A stretch of 64,000 nucleotides of DNA from the NCBI GenBank assembly GCA_914767715.1, contig OU612074.1:16292062-16356061 (forward strand). The letters are read 5' to 3'. Under the pieces are notes generated by a model that saw nothing but the letters and a program-made list of their open reading frames with translations, had not been told where the DNA came from and did no database searches. The translations under genes and the position numbers were made by a program. This stretch comes from Membranipora membranacea (lineage: Eukaryota > Bryozoa > Gymnolaemata > Cheilostomatida > Membraniporidae). Of this stretch, positions 36,701 through 47,100 are shown in pieces. Numbering within the stretch: position 1 is the stretch's first letter; every line of letters begins with the position of its first letter.

Positions 36701-39700
36701 TACCTAGGTGGATGTTTTGCACTTTCAATATCCACAAGATAGAAAATTGACCCCGCTGTGTTGATCACCAGGTTCTCCTGGTCAAAGCTCAGTGCTATCA
36801 CAGCATCGCTTTCAAGGCCATCATCATGGATAATTTGCGATGTGAGGGATTCGCTGATCAACCTCAAGCCCTCACAGTTGCCAGTCAGGGCGTAGAGATT
36901 ATCTACAATGAAAAGTTTATAGTAATTGTTCGATAAAAAGCCACGCCCAGTTTGTTCTAAAACATCATGTACTGCAACACAACAGCCGTTAGAGTCTTTG
37001 CAACATTTAACTAAGCCAGTTGCAGAATGTTGGTAGTGATTAAAAAATCACCATTTTCTCTTTACTGACAATTAGAGCTTTTTGTCAATCTGACAGGGGT
37101 AGCAAGCATTGTGGAATCTTCACTGGCAACTCTGTTTGCCAGGTACTCACAGTTGGAAGTCAATATGAAGAGCTCATCGCCTTTGGAGTCCACAGCAAAG
37201 TCAGCAATGTAATCTTCACGAGTTAGCCCATCCATTTCAAGTGTCAGACACACGGTGCTATTTGCTTCTCCCAAATCTTTGCGTATTATCCCACCCTGAA
37301 CGAGTTTTGATAGTATATAAATTAGACAGTGCCTTTTTGATTGTCTTGCTCTTTGCTATAGTTCTCCTACCTTTGATGCTATTTAAAGTGACAGGCAAAG
37401 AGCACTGATTTCTGTTCGACGTCTTGATGGGAAAACTGTTTTGGTTATCATGAACATTCGAATTGTGTAAGTTCATAAAAACATGTTCAAAGATAATCTT
37501 ACAGCTTATAAAATGTTCGCGAACTCCATGAAGAGGCAACTCCAAATTGCTTCAGTTGAGTGCAGTTTATCTTATCAGTATATTTATAAGTCATGAATAT
37601 CGTCGAAAATTCGAGGTCAGCAGAGTTGCATATCGAGCAAGCTGAATATGAGCAGAGTTTGGAGTTACCTCTGGCATAATTTGTCTTAGCAAAGCCAGAG
37701 AGTTCATAGTTCAGAACGCTGTTAGTACTCCCTATGCAAGTTAGATGAGTGTACCAACCTTCCGATCTGCTGTATCACCACACAGTATGAAGATTAAAGG
37801 AGTCCCTTCAAAGTTGCCATCTCTCACAACATCAATTCGTTTTATGGCCTGCAGTTTAGTTTCTTCAGAAGAGCCGACTTCAAAGCCTGATTCATCACAC
37901 AGTCCTGAGAATGACATGAACATTAACTGTTTGTTCACTTGTGTATCTCTGATCGTTAGAGTCAATTTAGTATGAGGACCTATCATGTTCCCGCCACAAA
38001 TAAATGAAAACTGGTAACGGGTTCGTCACTCCAAATTCCTTGTGATCGTACTCTGTGAAAGTGAATTAATTCATTCTCTATTGGTCAGAGATAATACATG
38101 CATTAGTATAACGCGTCATTAGTGTGCTGTTTGTTTCGAGCTGCTTAAGATCAAAGACAGAACCTATACACTATAGAGTTCATTCCAGTCGGCAAATCGC
38201 TCAAGGCCGTTACATTGCTGCAAAATTCATTTCTTTTTTTGTATTTCTTAAGTCATTGCCAAAATTTTATGGTCACCAAATGTTGCCTAATCTTTGCTAT
38301 CGATAATCAATCCTTCGGAGTCACACAATATAGGACTGAGCAGAGTTTGTTAGTAAGAGTCATATTATCTATAATGTCATGGAGCAGTTGAACTTTCTAA
38401 CTCACTTCTTGAGAGTTGGTGTCTGCAGGAAGGGTCAGGTGTTTATCCTGACAAAACTTAGTCCCCCTTGGTCTCATCAAGTAATGTACTGATAAATACC
38501 TAATAATTATTCGAGCTTGTGGAGCTTATCTATTATCTAAAAATTCTGAATTCCTTAATCTGATTTTGAACAAGAGCCCTAAAATTGAAAACATCATTTT
38601 ATGTGATTTTGCTTCCTTAAACCGGTACAAACCAATCTGATCTGTATTGTTCCACAAGCCTGCAGAACTGTCATATTCTAACAACCGGACACAGCTCTCT
38701 TCTGCCACTGCAATTAACTCAGCGCCAGAAGGTCCAGTGTAAGGGTCAATGGAGGAGATAATACGGGTGAAAGACAATGGTTCTCCATCACTCCCGTATA
38801 GATCTACAGTTAAAATAGAAGAGAATAACTTGGCATGAGGGTCATCCCGGCTACCAAAACAACTTCAGTTGTAAATAAAACTTTACACCACTAAGTTTGA
38901 CAGCTGTTTTCAATCATATTAAAACTAGAAAGAAACTAGAAAGAAACTAAAGGAATTTAAGGTTTATTCAAAAAATTAAATAAATCCGTATATCTGCCAG
39001 TAAACCTAAGATAAACTGCTTATATTTTGGTGTTGAATGAGCATATGGTTTACCATGAATGTCCTTGATTAGTATCATTGATTGAAAATGCTAATTTGAA
39101 AAGGTGTCTGTTGTTTAAAAAAAACCACATTTCAATAAATACTAAAAAATGTAAACTCAGTTGCAAATGGCAACATAGAGTAGCCGAGACACCAAGTTTA
39201 AAGCAGTTTAACACATTTGTATGATGTACACATGTATGAGGCACAAAAAATTGTGTGGAAAAGGTGATATGGTTGATACCAATATACCTATTGATGTTTT
39301 CCTTTAAAGATCATTTGCATTGGATGATCCCTTGGAGTATATTTAACCTAATATATAGATTCTGCAAGCCTTTTTACACCTAAATGACCAGGTTTCAAAT
39401 CTCTGTGACCATCCTGTGAGGAACAATCACACGAAACAGAAGTTATGACTTAAAATTAAAACATTTTATTTTGCGATCCTTCCTTCAGGATGACGTAATG
39501 ACGGAGGTAACATTGTCGCAATTACTATAGAACAAGCTGGAAATTGATTGTTTTCTGTTGGTGTTTTCTCTTCGTGAAAGACTTTTGGTGACTTGTAACA
39601 CTCCATTGTCGTTTTTTACTGGTGGTGTTTAAATGTCCTCAAGTTTAACAAGGAAATGATTACAAAGTATTGAATGAGCAAAAACAGCAACAGAAAACAT

Positions 39701-42137
39701 TCTATTTCCTGCTTGTTAATATAGTAATTACTACGATGCTAACTCCAGCCCTACATCATCCTGAAGGAGGGATTCAAAAATAAAAGTTTTTCTAACAAAC
39801 AAATTCAGCACTTCTGTTTCAGGTCATTATTTCTCTCATGATGGTTACAGAGATTTGGAACTTAGACTTATGGGTGTAAAAAGAGATGGAGAATTCATAT
39901 TTTAGGTTAGATATACTTCAACCCAAATGCCCGTAATCTTTGGGTTATTATTATTGTTGCTGATCAGATTTAGTTATCCAACACACTCGTGTTAAGCTTG
40001 TGATAACCTCAATCTTGTCATTAAGGTAAACCTAGGTGGCCTTGTTTCTAGGTCCTACACAAGCCAATCCCTGATGCTTTTGGCATGGGAGACAATTTAT
40101 TAAACGGTGCAGTAGTATGATAAAATGGTAGTAATAGGGTTAACAAGTAGATATTGATGAGTCTTACTTGTTAGTAACTCTGTTGTTGTTGGATTCACTG
40201 TGGTAGTGGTTGTAGTTTCAGGAAGATCAGCAATAATAGTAATAGCAGTAGTATCACTGACTTGCCGCTTAACAACGCCAAATTCCAATTCATATGCATC
40301 TGATAACAAAGCCAAGATTTAGATGAAACTTTAAGTATATATTACAATTCAATGTGGTAGTATTAGTAAGTCCAGGGACTTTTGTTCAGAAAGCAAAGAT
40401 AAAAAGGATTTCTTTTAAAAGAAAAAAGCTAACTGAGTAAGTTACAAAAGTGTGTGAACTACTAGGATGCACCAAGGTATGCAGTGCAATTTCCACTTTG
40501 GGCTAAATTTATATTACTTTGGTAACAAAAATATCTCAGAATCATTATTTATCATTGGGATCAATTAGTACGATCAGGAAAAGTCTGAATTAGCAACAAG
40601 TAGAACATAGGTGTAATGAGGCATCAGAATTTGATGAATAATAGTAATTTCGATATGGACTATGCCAGTTGTTGTTTTGAACCCTCTATTTAGGACGCTG
40701 CTGCTTTCTTTTATAGTTGGACCGACACAACCAGTAAACGGAAGGAGAGTTTTAGGTTTTCTCTGAAAATATCACTTCACTTTTTAAAACAACATAAAAT
40801 AGAGGTGGTTTTCCAACTAATAAGCTGCAAGATGAGCCCAAGAACATTTCAATTGGGTAAACTTTGGACACTTGTATTTTTTCAACGTTTGATGGAACCA
40901 GTTGAAATCAAACGTAACATGTGCCACCACCATGTGACTACCTAATCCAATGGTTAAGAACAGGTTAAATCAACTCAAACAAATTCTAGTGAGAATGTTT
41001 GTGTAACGTCGTCCCACTGTAGATCCGTGCTTTGAATACTTAAACGCATACCAGGATCTGCCTGTAGATCTGTGTCAGACAAAAAGTCATCGTCGAAATC
41101 AATTCTTTGTCTCTGCACATTGCCTTGTGTCCCTGCACTTTGTAGCTGTTCAGATTGTGCCTCGACCCAGCCTGTTGGACCTAGCATCACTCTAAAGATG
41201 ATAAATCTGAGGCTAAGGTGTAACATAACATATTGGGTAATTTTTAGAAGCACTTACCAAAAGTACTTGCAATCAAAGGTCTCTATGTTCATGTAGGCCC
41301 ACAACATATTATGGCTCCCACCACAAACTTTTAGTTGTGATTTGCAAGGCATTTAACTTAAGGTACTTTCAGGAAAGAATCACTGGACCTGCTATTTGAA
41401 ATCTCTCATCAACAACCAATCAGAGCATAAGCTATAAATATGAGTTATTTTGAGAAAAAGCGCAGAATCTTGTTTTAAATCTTACCTTGATCCAAACTCC
41501 GCATTGGGAAGAGTTAAGTAGTCTCGACTTGTACCACTATCACTCCTGTCTATCTGTCTTTTGACTTCATGCCGTCCTTGGAATTGGGATAGTGTTTCCC
41601 TATTAGGTTGAAGTGTCACTGCATGAGGTCTGATGACCTGAGGTGTATTTGTTATTTCACGGGGTAGCATTGTTATGGTGACCTGGGATAGGCTGGTGGT
41701 CGTTTCATCTTGACCTGAAAACATACAAGTGATAAATAGGGATGAATCAGAAGACATACTTGTCCTTTTACAGTGTTGTCCCTTGATCAGATAATGGTTA
41801 TAGCTTTGATTGGTTAATATGGCTTGTCATTATCAATTTTAAGGACAAAATATCCTCTTAGCTTCTGGACCTCAATATCAAAACTGGAAAACAATTTGGA
41901 TCCTCTTGCGTATTTTATTTAGTCTGATAACATTTAGCTTTCTGCTCCTGCTTACCCGACGAATCGGACTGACTGTCATTGATACTAATTCTCACAAGTT
42001 GGCTGAGCCCATCTTCCACAGTCACTGCCACCCATATTTGGTTGGCTGTATGACCTTTTGCAACAGTTGTCACGTTTCCTGGAATTCCCAACTCAACCTT
42101 TGTCCAATTTTTAAGCCCATTAATTCGGCCTACAAAC
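24332..42137 (-). CDS. Gene B: mosaic propeller-mucin surface protein with GPI-type tail
   Basis: The visible exons in reading order are: 42137-41956, 41714-41486, 41191-41052, 40299-40168, 38803-38633, 37904-37759, 37295-37151, 36902-36704, 36181-35259, 34951-34748, 34121-34085, 33938-29716, 29383-29174, 28736-28594, 27746-27599, 27271-27083, 26830-26765, 26466-26227, 26165-26082, 25660-25594, 25218-25166, 24720-24332. Phases agree at every junction. Product: propeller module M0 with an NHL-like propeller P inserted before its last blade, a very long octapeptide stalk, module M1, linkers and a hydrophobic C-terminus. Many N-glycosylation sequons and a Thr/Ser-rich stalk point to the cell exterior. 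The signal-peptide exon was not found; the first listed exon needs two bases from upstream, so the true start is probably between 42.2 and 43.5 kb. It is the tandem paralogue of gene A. Confidence 0.75.
25166..26165 (-). CDS. Gene B linker exons between module M1 and the anchor
   Basis: Three short exons (26165-26082, 25660-25594, 25218-25166). The first is charged and mostly basic (SSRDLYKHQDERGHFENARR) and has no counterpart in gene A. The second (KGEKTDVDTLAIAEEEPI) matches the acidic E1 linker class. The third (AEAITRNSEESPPTSDT) matches gene A's AETIIGNSEGSLAAPEN exon in length, 53 bases, and phase. They likely form a flexible membrane-proximal linker. Confidence 0.65.
26227..29383 (-). 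CDS. Gene B module M1, exons E3-E8 (blades of a divergent beta-propeller)
   Basis: Exons E3 29383-29174, E4 28736-28594, E5 27746-27599, E6 27271-27083, E7 26830-26765, E8 26466-26227. Together with the end of the mucin exon they supply six strand-rich repeats: EIYVATSIGGKIGRLVRYN (mucin exon end), AFIAVAEENCVRILVSN, a DPx-type strand ending in KVSGIIRTDLG, ELYVFTSD then VYTIDSQ, FMIINVQGSAFYLVDIA, and SLFFLDGTNDLVFQGNGPNS. Cysteines recur at fixed places (GDCEK, TVCLD, TSDC/F, VFVPCE, TICVLANC, NFLCNISD). The fold assignment is inferred from the alternation of hydrophobic strands. Every exon has the same length and phase as its gene A counterpart, and parts of the E3-E4 intron align with gene A's copy near 58.1 kb. 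Confidence 0.75.
27881..28455. repeat. Foldback (MITE-like) element in a gene B intron
   Basis: Long imperfect terminal inverted repeats start with ATAGACAGCTTTCTGAGCTC on one side and its complement on the other. They continue through CTCAATTCAGAGTTGTCCTC and GCATAGGAAAAAC toward a centre near 28.2 kb, about 230 bases per arm. A GGATA microsatellite has expanded in the left arm only. A diverged relative of one arm is present at 52700-52900. Confidence 0.75.
27954..28033. repeat. (GGATA)n microsatellite
   Basis: Sixteen uninterrupted five-base units inside the left arm of the foldback element. The opposite arm lacks the tract, so it arose after insertion. Confidence 0.95.
29716..33938 (-). 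CDS. Gene B giant mucin-like exon (1,407 codons) with first M1 blade
   Basis: A single 4,223-base exon, phase 2 in and phase 1 out, without a stop. It begins with about 60 Thr/Gln/Pro/Asp-rich residues (SQEPVSQDTESPITLQP), continues as about 150 acidic octapeptides of the form [TPS][EDQ][DG]P[ST]TQ[VA], and ends with about 60 residues of globular sequence (ALRDWKPVKLNPQDDEF... EIYVATSIGGKIGRLVRYN) that supply the first blade of module M1. The array has no Cys and no aromatic residue to speak of. Dense Thr/Ser next to Pro suggests heavy O-glycosylation and an extended, negatively charged stalk. Because the DNA unit is 24 bases, another frame is also open for 900 codons; it is not a gene. Confidence 0.85.
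30040..33830. repeat. 24-bp coding satellite with higher-order repeats
   Basis: The octapeptide array is a 24-base tandem repeat. Larger blocks are duplicated within it: identical stretches recur 624 bases apart (31219 and 31843; 26 units) and 408 bases apart (30559 and 30967; 17 units). This indicates recent unequal exchange or slippage in whole units, all in frame. Confidence 0.85.
34085..34951 (-). CDS. Gene B exons E8 and E1 closing module M0
   Basis: E8 (34951-34748) encodes STEPCGVKNSDPVCVLEECE and SLFFLQSSSSELVFHGTGPN with IYTMEFQTEG, matching the last blade of the other modules with five cysteines. Its 5' splice site is GC (GAAG|GCAAGT), not GT; the phase is right only there. E1 (34121-34085) encodes VEETTPSTTTI, a Thr-rich linker entering the mucin exon. 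Confidence 0.7.
34260..34440 (+). repeat. Possible tRNA-derived SINE-like piece
   Basis: It contains ACTATATCTCAGGACTCAACC followed by a B-box-like GGGGCTCAAATCC and about 130 bases of GC-richer sequence than the surrounding intron. The family assignment is tentative. Confidence 0.25.
35259..36181 (-). CDS. Gene B exon P: NHL-like six-bladed beta-propeller
   Basis: One 923-base exon, 307 codons. NHL-type blades are visible: MKVDEIGTIFFTTMGGLYST; KHDAAFVFPMAIILDIKDAN followed by RLLLTDVDLGATEIRSIDID; GVNIAQQPSTGDIFIVHMLG; KGLAFLNDRTVLLTDSSKN with VIQALDL; and CQLSGPKDIIFVNGTVYVTT. Five cysteines (LVHC, GGYC, VSIC, SHC and an early CHHC pair) match positions in gene A's copy. Sequons NGS, NAT, NGT, NVT and NYS fit an extracellular domain. 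It replaces exon E7 in module M0: it enters in phase 2 from a modified E6 and leaves in phase 1 into E8. NHL propellers usually bind proteins or peptides; the ligand is unknown. Confidence 0.8.
36704..38803 (-). CDS. Gene B module M0 exons E3-E6 (diverged propeller blades)
   Basis: Exons 38803-38633 (LYGSDGEPLSFTRI, AELIAVAEESCVRLLEYDSS), 37904-37759 (GLCDESGFEVG, PLIFILCGDTADRK), 37295-37151 (GGIIRKDLGEANSTVCLTLE, DELFILTSN) and 36902-36704 (YNLYALTGNCEGLRLI, NLVINTAGSIFYLVDIESA). They match the M modules exon for exon but are the most diverged copy. E3 is shorter (171 against 210 bases). E6 ends in phase 2, not 1, which lets it join exon P. Confidence 0.75.
39370..39883. repeat. Foldback element with ~200-bp inverted arms
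   Basis: The left arm starts CTTTTTACACC and carries CAAATCTCTGT, GAAACAGAAG, CTTCCTTCAGGATGA and GTTTTCTGTTG. The right arm carries the complement of each in mirrored order. About 100 bases lie between the arms. It lies in an intron of gene B with no coding capacity, so it is a non-autonomous element. Confidence 0.75.
40168..42137 (-). CDS. Gene B N-terminal region: first M0 blade and Thr-rich linker with dibasic sites
   Basis: Exon 42137-41956 holds a first-blade sequence (LKNWTKVELGIPGNVTTVAK, ANQIWVAVTVEDGLSQLVRI) like the end of the mucin exons. Exons 41714-41486, 41191-41052 and 40299-40168 then insert about 165 residues absent from the other modules: Thr/Ser/Gln-rich, acidic (RIDFDDDFLSDTD), ending PETTTTTTVNPTTTELLT. 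Three basic sites occur: EVKRQID, VQRQRID and VVKRQVS. The donor for 41052 (CTG|GTATGC) is of moderate quality. If unused, translation stops at 40975 after TFSLEFV, which could mark a short form or a separate small gene. Confidence 0.55.
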
Positions 42138-43515
42138 CTGCAAAGTAGAATAGAAACTGATGTAAAAGCAGGAGTATACAAACCAATGACAATATAACTG
42201 TCATCCTCACCTGTACAGTCATGATAATGAAAATCTTTTGGGCAGCATGGCAACCAAAATTGTCTCATAGAATATCAGTCTGAATTTGAAAGCTGTCTTT
42301 TGAAGCATAATAAACCCATGTAAATTGCTTTGCTGTCATAGGATGCAAGCAGCAGTTTTTGTTGCCATTCAGTGCGGTACCTCCAATATATATGAACATT
42401 GTGAGATGTGAGCGTATGTAATTGTTATCATAAAATGAGATGACGTTGGCAATACAATTTCGAGAAACTTATTTGACTGAATCGCAGAACACGTTGTGTT
42501 CTACATAAGATCAAGCTAGCTGAAGAAAATAATAGTCTTGAGTTTGAAAGCCTTTCCCTGGACGATCTAGCAATCTCCATGGCCGGATTTAGGCTTTATT
42601 TCCACATAAGCTTAGCAAATACCTCATCAAGAGAGCTAGGAGAATAGTCAGAACAAGCCATGCTGAACAATTTTGAAGTCGAGCTTACCGAACCAAAAGG
42701 ATTTGGAACTAGGCCCTGAATATAATTGCTCATTTACATCCCTTTAGAAAAGCAACTTGGACCCTTGACCTATTTTATGACACTGTTGTGGCTCAAGAAT
42801 TATTGCTTGTACCACAGTGTAATATTTTGTCTAACAAACAAGTTTTCATCACCAAATGTGCAAATGAAGCAAATGGGACTTTCTATGTTTGCGAGGAAGG
42901 ATTTAATCTTCCAATAAGAATACTCAGGGACTTAATGTGCAGAACAGGAGCATGATATCCACTCATTTAGTCAATACATGGTATTTAACTGCAATAACTG
43001 CTAGTTTGAGCGGTGCTGTTCTTAGCTTCACAGCCCTGCATACTTGCGCTTGAGCTGGTTTGGAAAATAAGGCGAATAATAACAAGAAATAGGGTGTGCC
43101 TAAATAGTTTAGATATTATCAACAGATCACAGATACCGCGCCCAAAAACTTAGCCATATATTTCTAAAACAACTAACGTAATACTCTTTTAAATTTACAA
43201 ACATTGTCATCCTGGTAGAATATTTTTTCATAACAACGAGATCAGGTAAAAAATTTTATGTGTGTAGATGCTAGTGATCAAACGGGATGACAGCCAACCA
43301 TATCTCACATAGGGCGTACCTTATTTGATAAAATAGTTACAAGCTGAACCAGCATTTTAACTAATTCAGACTTCTTCTTAACCTTGACCTCATAACAGTA
43401 AGCTTGTCATTAAATGTCATACAGACCTAAACAACGCGATCTTGAAAAAATACTGGGTTGATACCATTATTAAAAACACAATTGAAGTACACATACTATA
43501 TGGTTTTGACTTTGC
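42138..43515. other. Region between the paralogues; start of gene B expected here
   Basis: Gene A's 3' end lies to the right and gene B's first recognised exon to the left. A signal-peptide exon ending in phase 2 should be here, but none stands out. The frame of exon 42137-41956 stays open upstream to an ATG at 42268, giving an odd hydrophobic stretch (YIVIGLYTPAFTSVSILLC) that could serve as an alternative start. Confidence 0.4.
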
Positions 43516-43521
43516 TTTATT
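43516..43521 (-). terminator. Polyadenylation signal AATAAA of gene A
   Basis: Minus-strand AATAAA about 265 bases beyond gene A's stop codon, nearly the same distance as in gene B. Confidence 0.55.
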
Positions 43522-43786
43522 GTACTTTGGTTAAAGAGAAAAAAATATAAGGTAACAGGAGACAACATGCAAATTAAAATATAAGTAAAACTTGATCACA
43601 AAGTGAAAGGAATGCTTGTGGATCTCAGAATGGTGTCTATTTAACAACGGATCACAAGGTGAAAAGAACAAGGGATCCCACAGACAAATAACTTGCTGGG
43701 AATATAAAGACTGACACAAACAAATAAACATCAATGGTATTGTAACAGCCAGATTATCAGGTTGGTTTTAAACGAACATCAACACA

Positions 43787-44130
43787 TTATTTGAGTTGTA
43801 CCATACATAAAAACATCACCAGAGCTGATAAAAGAGAGTAAGAGCCCGCTATCTCTGCCGCACCGCCAATCTGCTTCTCTGCTTCAAATTCTTCGGTTGT
43901 TCCCATGGCAACAATGTCTATTTCATCACTTTCATTATCAGAATTAACATCATCATCGATACTTCCAGGGAAAAATGCATTGTTTGTTTCTGCAGGATCT
44001 TCTTTATCTGTAAGCTTAGTAGTCAGCCGATCAACCATCTTAGTAAGTCTGTCGACAATGTCTGTGAGCTTGCTTACGATATTTGTCATTATGATCATAG
44101 CAGTTTGGTTATATGCCACTGATTCCTGAC
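43787..44130 (-). CDS. Gene A terminal exon: helix, acidic linker, GPI-like tail
   Basis: 113 residues and TAA. A heptad-like amphipathic helix (IVSKLTDIVDRLTKMVDRLT) could pair as a short coiled coil. Then come an acidic stretch (DDDVNSDNESDEIDIV), the motif GTTEEFEAEKQIGGAA also seen in gene B (GTTEGFGAQKQIGSAG), and a terminal hydrophobic SLLSALVMFLCMVQLK. A GPI site at the Gly-Ala-Ala stretch is the likely reading. Confidence 0.8.
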
Positions 44131-47100
44131 CTACAATAGAATATTTCCCTTGCAATGGTTGGACAGAATTATCTTTTACTGATTGAGTCATAACCTTTAT
44201 ATTCCAAACCTTGGGTAAGCCATCTGGTCACAACTCTCATTGTATTTCGGATTCTGTCGATTCTCATTTATTTTGATTAGTCATTATATTTCAGATCAAT
44301 GCAAGCAAAACAAAAGCCATTCCTATGGTTCTGCTTACAATAAAGCAAAGCATATTGAGACAGCTAAGCATCATAGGTAAAACATTATGATCTATGAAAT
44401 ATCATAATCATAGAATTGATTGAGTTTGGGGCATTGTAGCACAAGCTGCAAGCTGCTCACCATTTTCAGGAGCTGCCAGCGATCCTTCTGAGTTTCCAAT
44501 AATCGTCTCAGCTCTGAAACGAATTTTAGGGTTGTGTAAAATGATATGTCATGTTAGAAGGGACTAACATGTTTGTTAATTTGTCATCTTATACACAGTG
44601 GTAGAAACCAAATCATAATGTTAGTTCTTCACTTCAAACTTTGCTTCGTAATACATACAAAAGTATAGGTAAAATAACTTGTTATTTCAACAAAAGCAAA
44701 TCCACCAATGATTTCATCTAGCAGTCTTCCCCTTCCAATCACTTAGCATACAATCATAATTCTGGTAGGATATTGAAACTATTAAAGTTTGTCTACAGCT
44801 GCTTGTTCCCTGTGTCACTATTTGGATAAGGTTCACTTACCTTGTGGGCTCCTTTTCTCCAGTTTTCTCCTCATCTTTGATTATCACTGTCAAATCAAGA
44901 CCCATAGAACAGAATTAGATCAAAAAACAGAGAAACTTTTGGCACTATTTTTGCATTCTCCAAAGGCACTTTCAGAGGACAAAGATAGTTGAAGCAGCAC
45001 ATTGTGATTTAAACTATAATAGAAAATTTAAAATATTGAATAACACTTTGATAAAATATAATGCTGCCTTACTGGCTAACTTACCCGTTTCAACTTCAAG
45101 ATGCACTGAGTACATGATCGTGCGGTTTGGACCGTTGCCCTGAAATATCAGCTCTTTAGTTCCCTCCAAGAAAAACATTGAGGAGCTCTTCACATCTGAG
45201 ATACTGCAGAGGAAATGACCTGTGGTGTTGGTTTGGCTGGTTTGGCCCCCGCATGCGGCTAACACACAAATTGTAGCACTCACATCGTGTTTTTCACAGG
45301 GCACAAATACGAAATCCTCATCACCTGTGAAATGTTTATGAGAAAAAAAACTATTGCAGTTGCAAATAATTCCAAGTGCAGTAAAAGTTTACACCAGAGT
45401 CTTTGCATTAATCTGAATATTATTGTTGTTCCGACAATATGGTAGCAGTATGAAAATCAATCATCAACTTTTAATTTTCATAAGATGGCCCATAGTCACA
45501 CACTCTTCAAAAAATAATCAATAACACAGGCCTTCTGTAGTTTGCACAAGTCCACTGGTCAGCCATGTCCAATGGTAGATAATTTTTCAGGTCATTTAGT
45601 AAGAGGACTCCATAATAATACCAGGTGACCTGTGTACAAAGACATCCCTAGAGGTTATTGGTCAGTCTTACCCAATAATCTGATTTTACAAAAATCTTGC
45701 AAAAAATTGGCTTATTCATAAGGAAATGATTGATGCAGAAAAAATATTGACATCTATACAGGGTTGAGTTGCAGTGTATTTTATCAGAACTGTCAACTTT
45801 TGGTGGAAAAAGATGCTACTGATAGAATGTGAGAGCAATTTGAATTTCTATTTTAGCCAAATATCTCATTACTTTGGAGAGAGAAGGGCCTCAACCACTG
45901 GATTGCACAACCACTACAAACTACAGAAAGCCTGTCATTAATCATGAGTTTGCGAATAAGGGAATAGGGATTTAAATGCATATAAATGCAATCTTTTGCC
46001 GATCAAATAATCTTTGATCCAACGACCATCTCACCTGTACTTGTGTTCTGTGACAGTGTAGCAGAGCCTATCGCCAAAGTACCATTTTGCGCTGTAAAAG
46101 GAGAAACTTTGTCATGAAGTGAGTGTAAGTAACTGATTCAATGGTGGACAAAGAGGCCCAGCATCACAACTGTAGGAAATAATTTTGAGGGCATAGGTTT
46201 GTAAGGTAATATAGATATAGATATTGGAAAAATATTTAAAAAAAAATAACAGGCTAACTTTATAAAATCGTTGGGGATTTCTGATTCATTGAGGCTGATC
46301 TCAGCCTTTCCCCCTATTAACATGGATTCTAAACTTCTTTTTTGAGCAAAAGTTTCCAAATTTTCAAAATGGATCACTTTTCAATGTACTGACAAATGAA
46401 CCTGATACAATTTAACGACATCAATCACTGGTTCTTAGTATTGTCACCTCATGTCTAAAAAGGTTGATTAAAATCAAATGTCTTATCATTCACCACATCC
46501 CAAGGCATGGGCTACACAATTTGAGTGCCTTAGTGGAGAGGGTAAAGAATTATGGCTTATACAGTACCTCCATTTTGTTTCTTAGCAGCTGCAATGTCCA
46601 CGAGGTAGAATGATGACCCTTGTACATTTATTACCATAAATGAATTATCCTCTGAGACCACTATCACTGCATCATTGAATACATCAGCAGCAAGTCCAAG
46701 AGATGGGCTAATTTTAGATACCTGGCTATTCTGACTGTCAACTGTGTATACAGCGGCTAAAACAATACAGCACATACTGAGCTCATGTACCTGTACATCT
46801 CAACTCATTCAGTTTGGTCAAATTGAATACGCGTTGGGGATATAGTACCATCATATTATTATGAATGAAACTTTACGGATAGTGTTCATCTGCATCTGAT
46901 TCCAAAGCGGTATTGTACACACTAAAAGTATGCAGTACTTGACGACATCAAGGAAAGAATTTTGTGAGTTCATAGGGCAAGCGAAAATTATCAAGAAATA
47001 AAAGTTGTGGAAAATAGCATTTTAGTTTTTTTCTAAATATTTTAGCCAGGCTCATAGTGGATTATACTGGTCAGGAGGAGGCAATGAATCACTATGATCC

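Noticed and set aside
42150-42268. ATG at 42268 as the start of gene B
   Set aside because: It would require reading through a good splice acceptor (TTCTACTTTGCAG), and the N-terminus has charged and Cys residues before the hydrophobic stretch. Kept only as an alternative.
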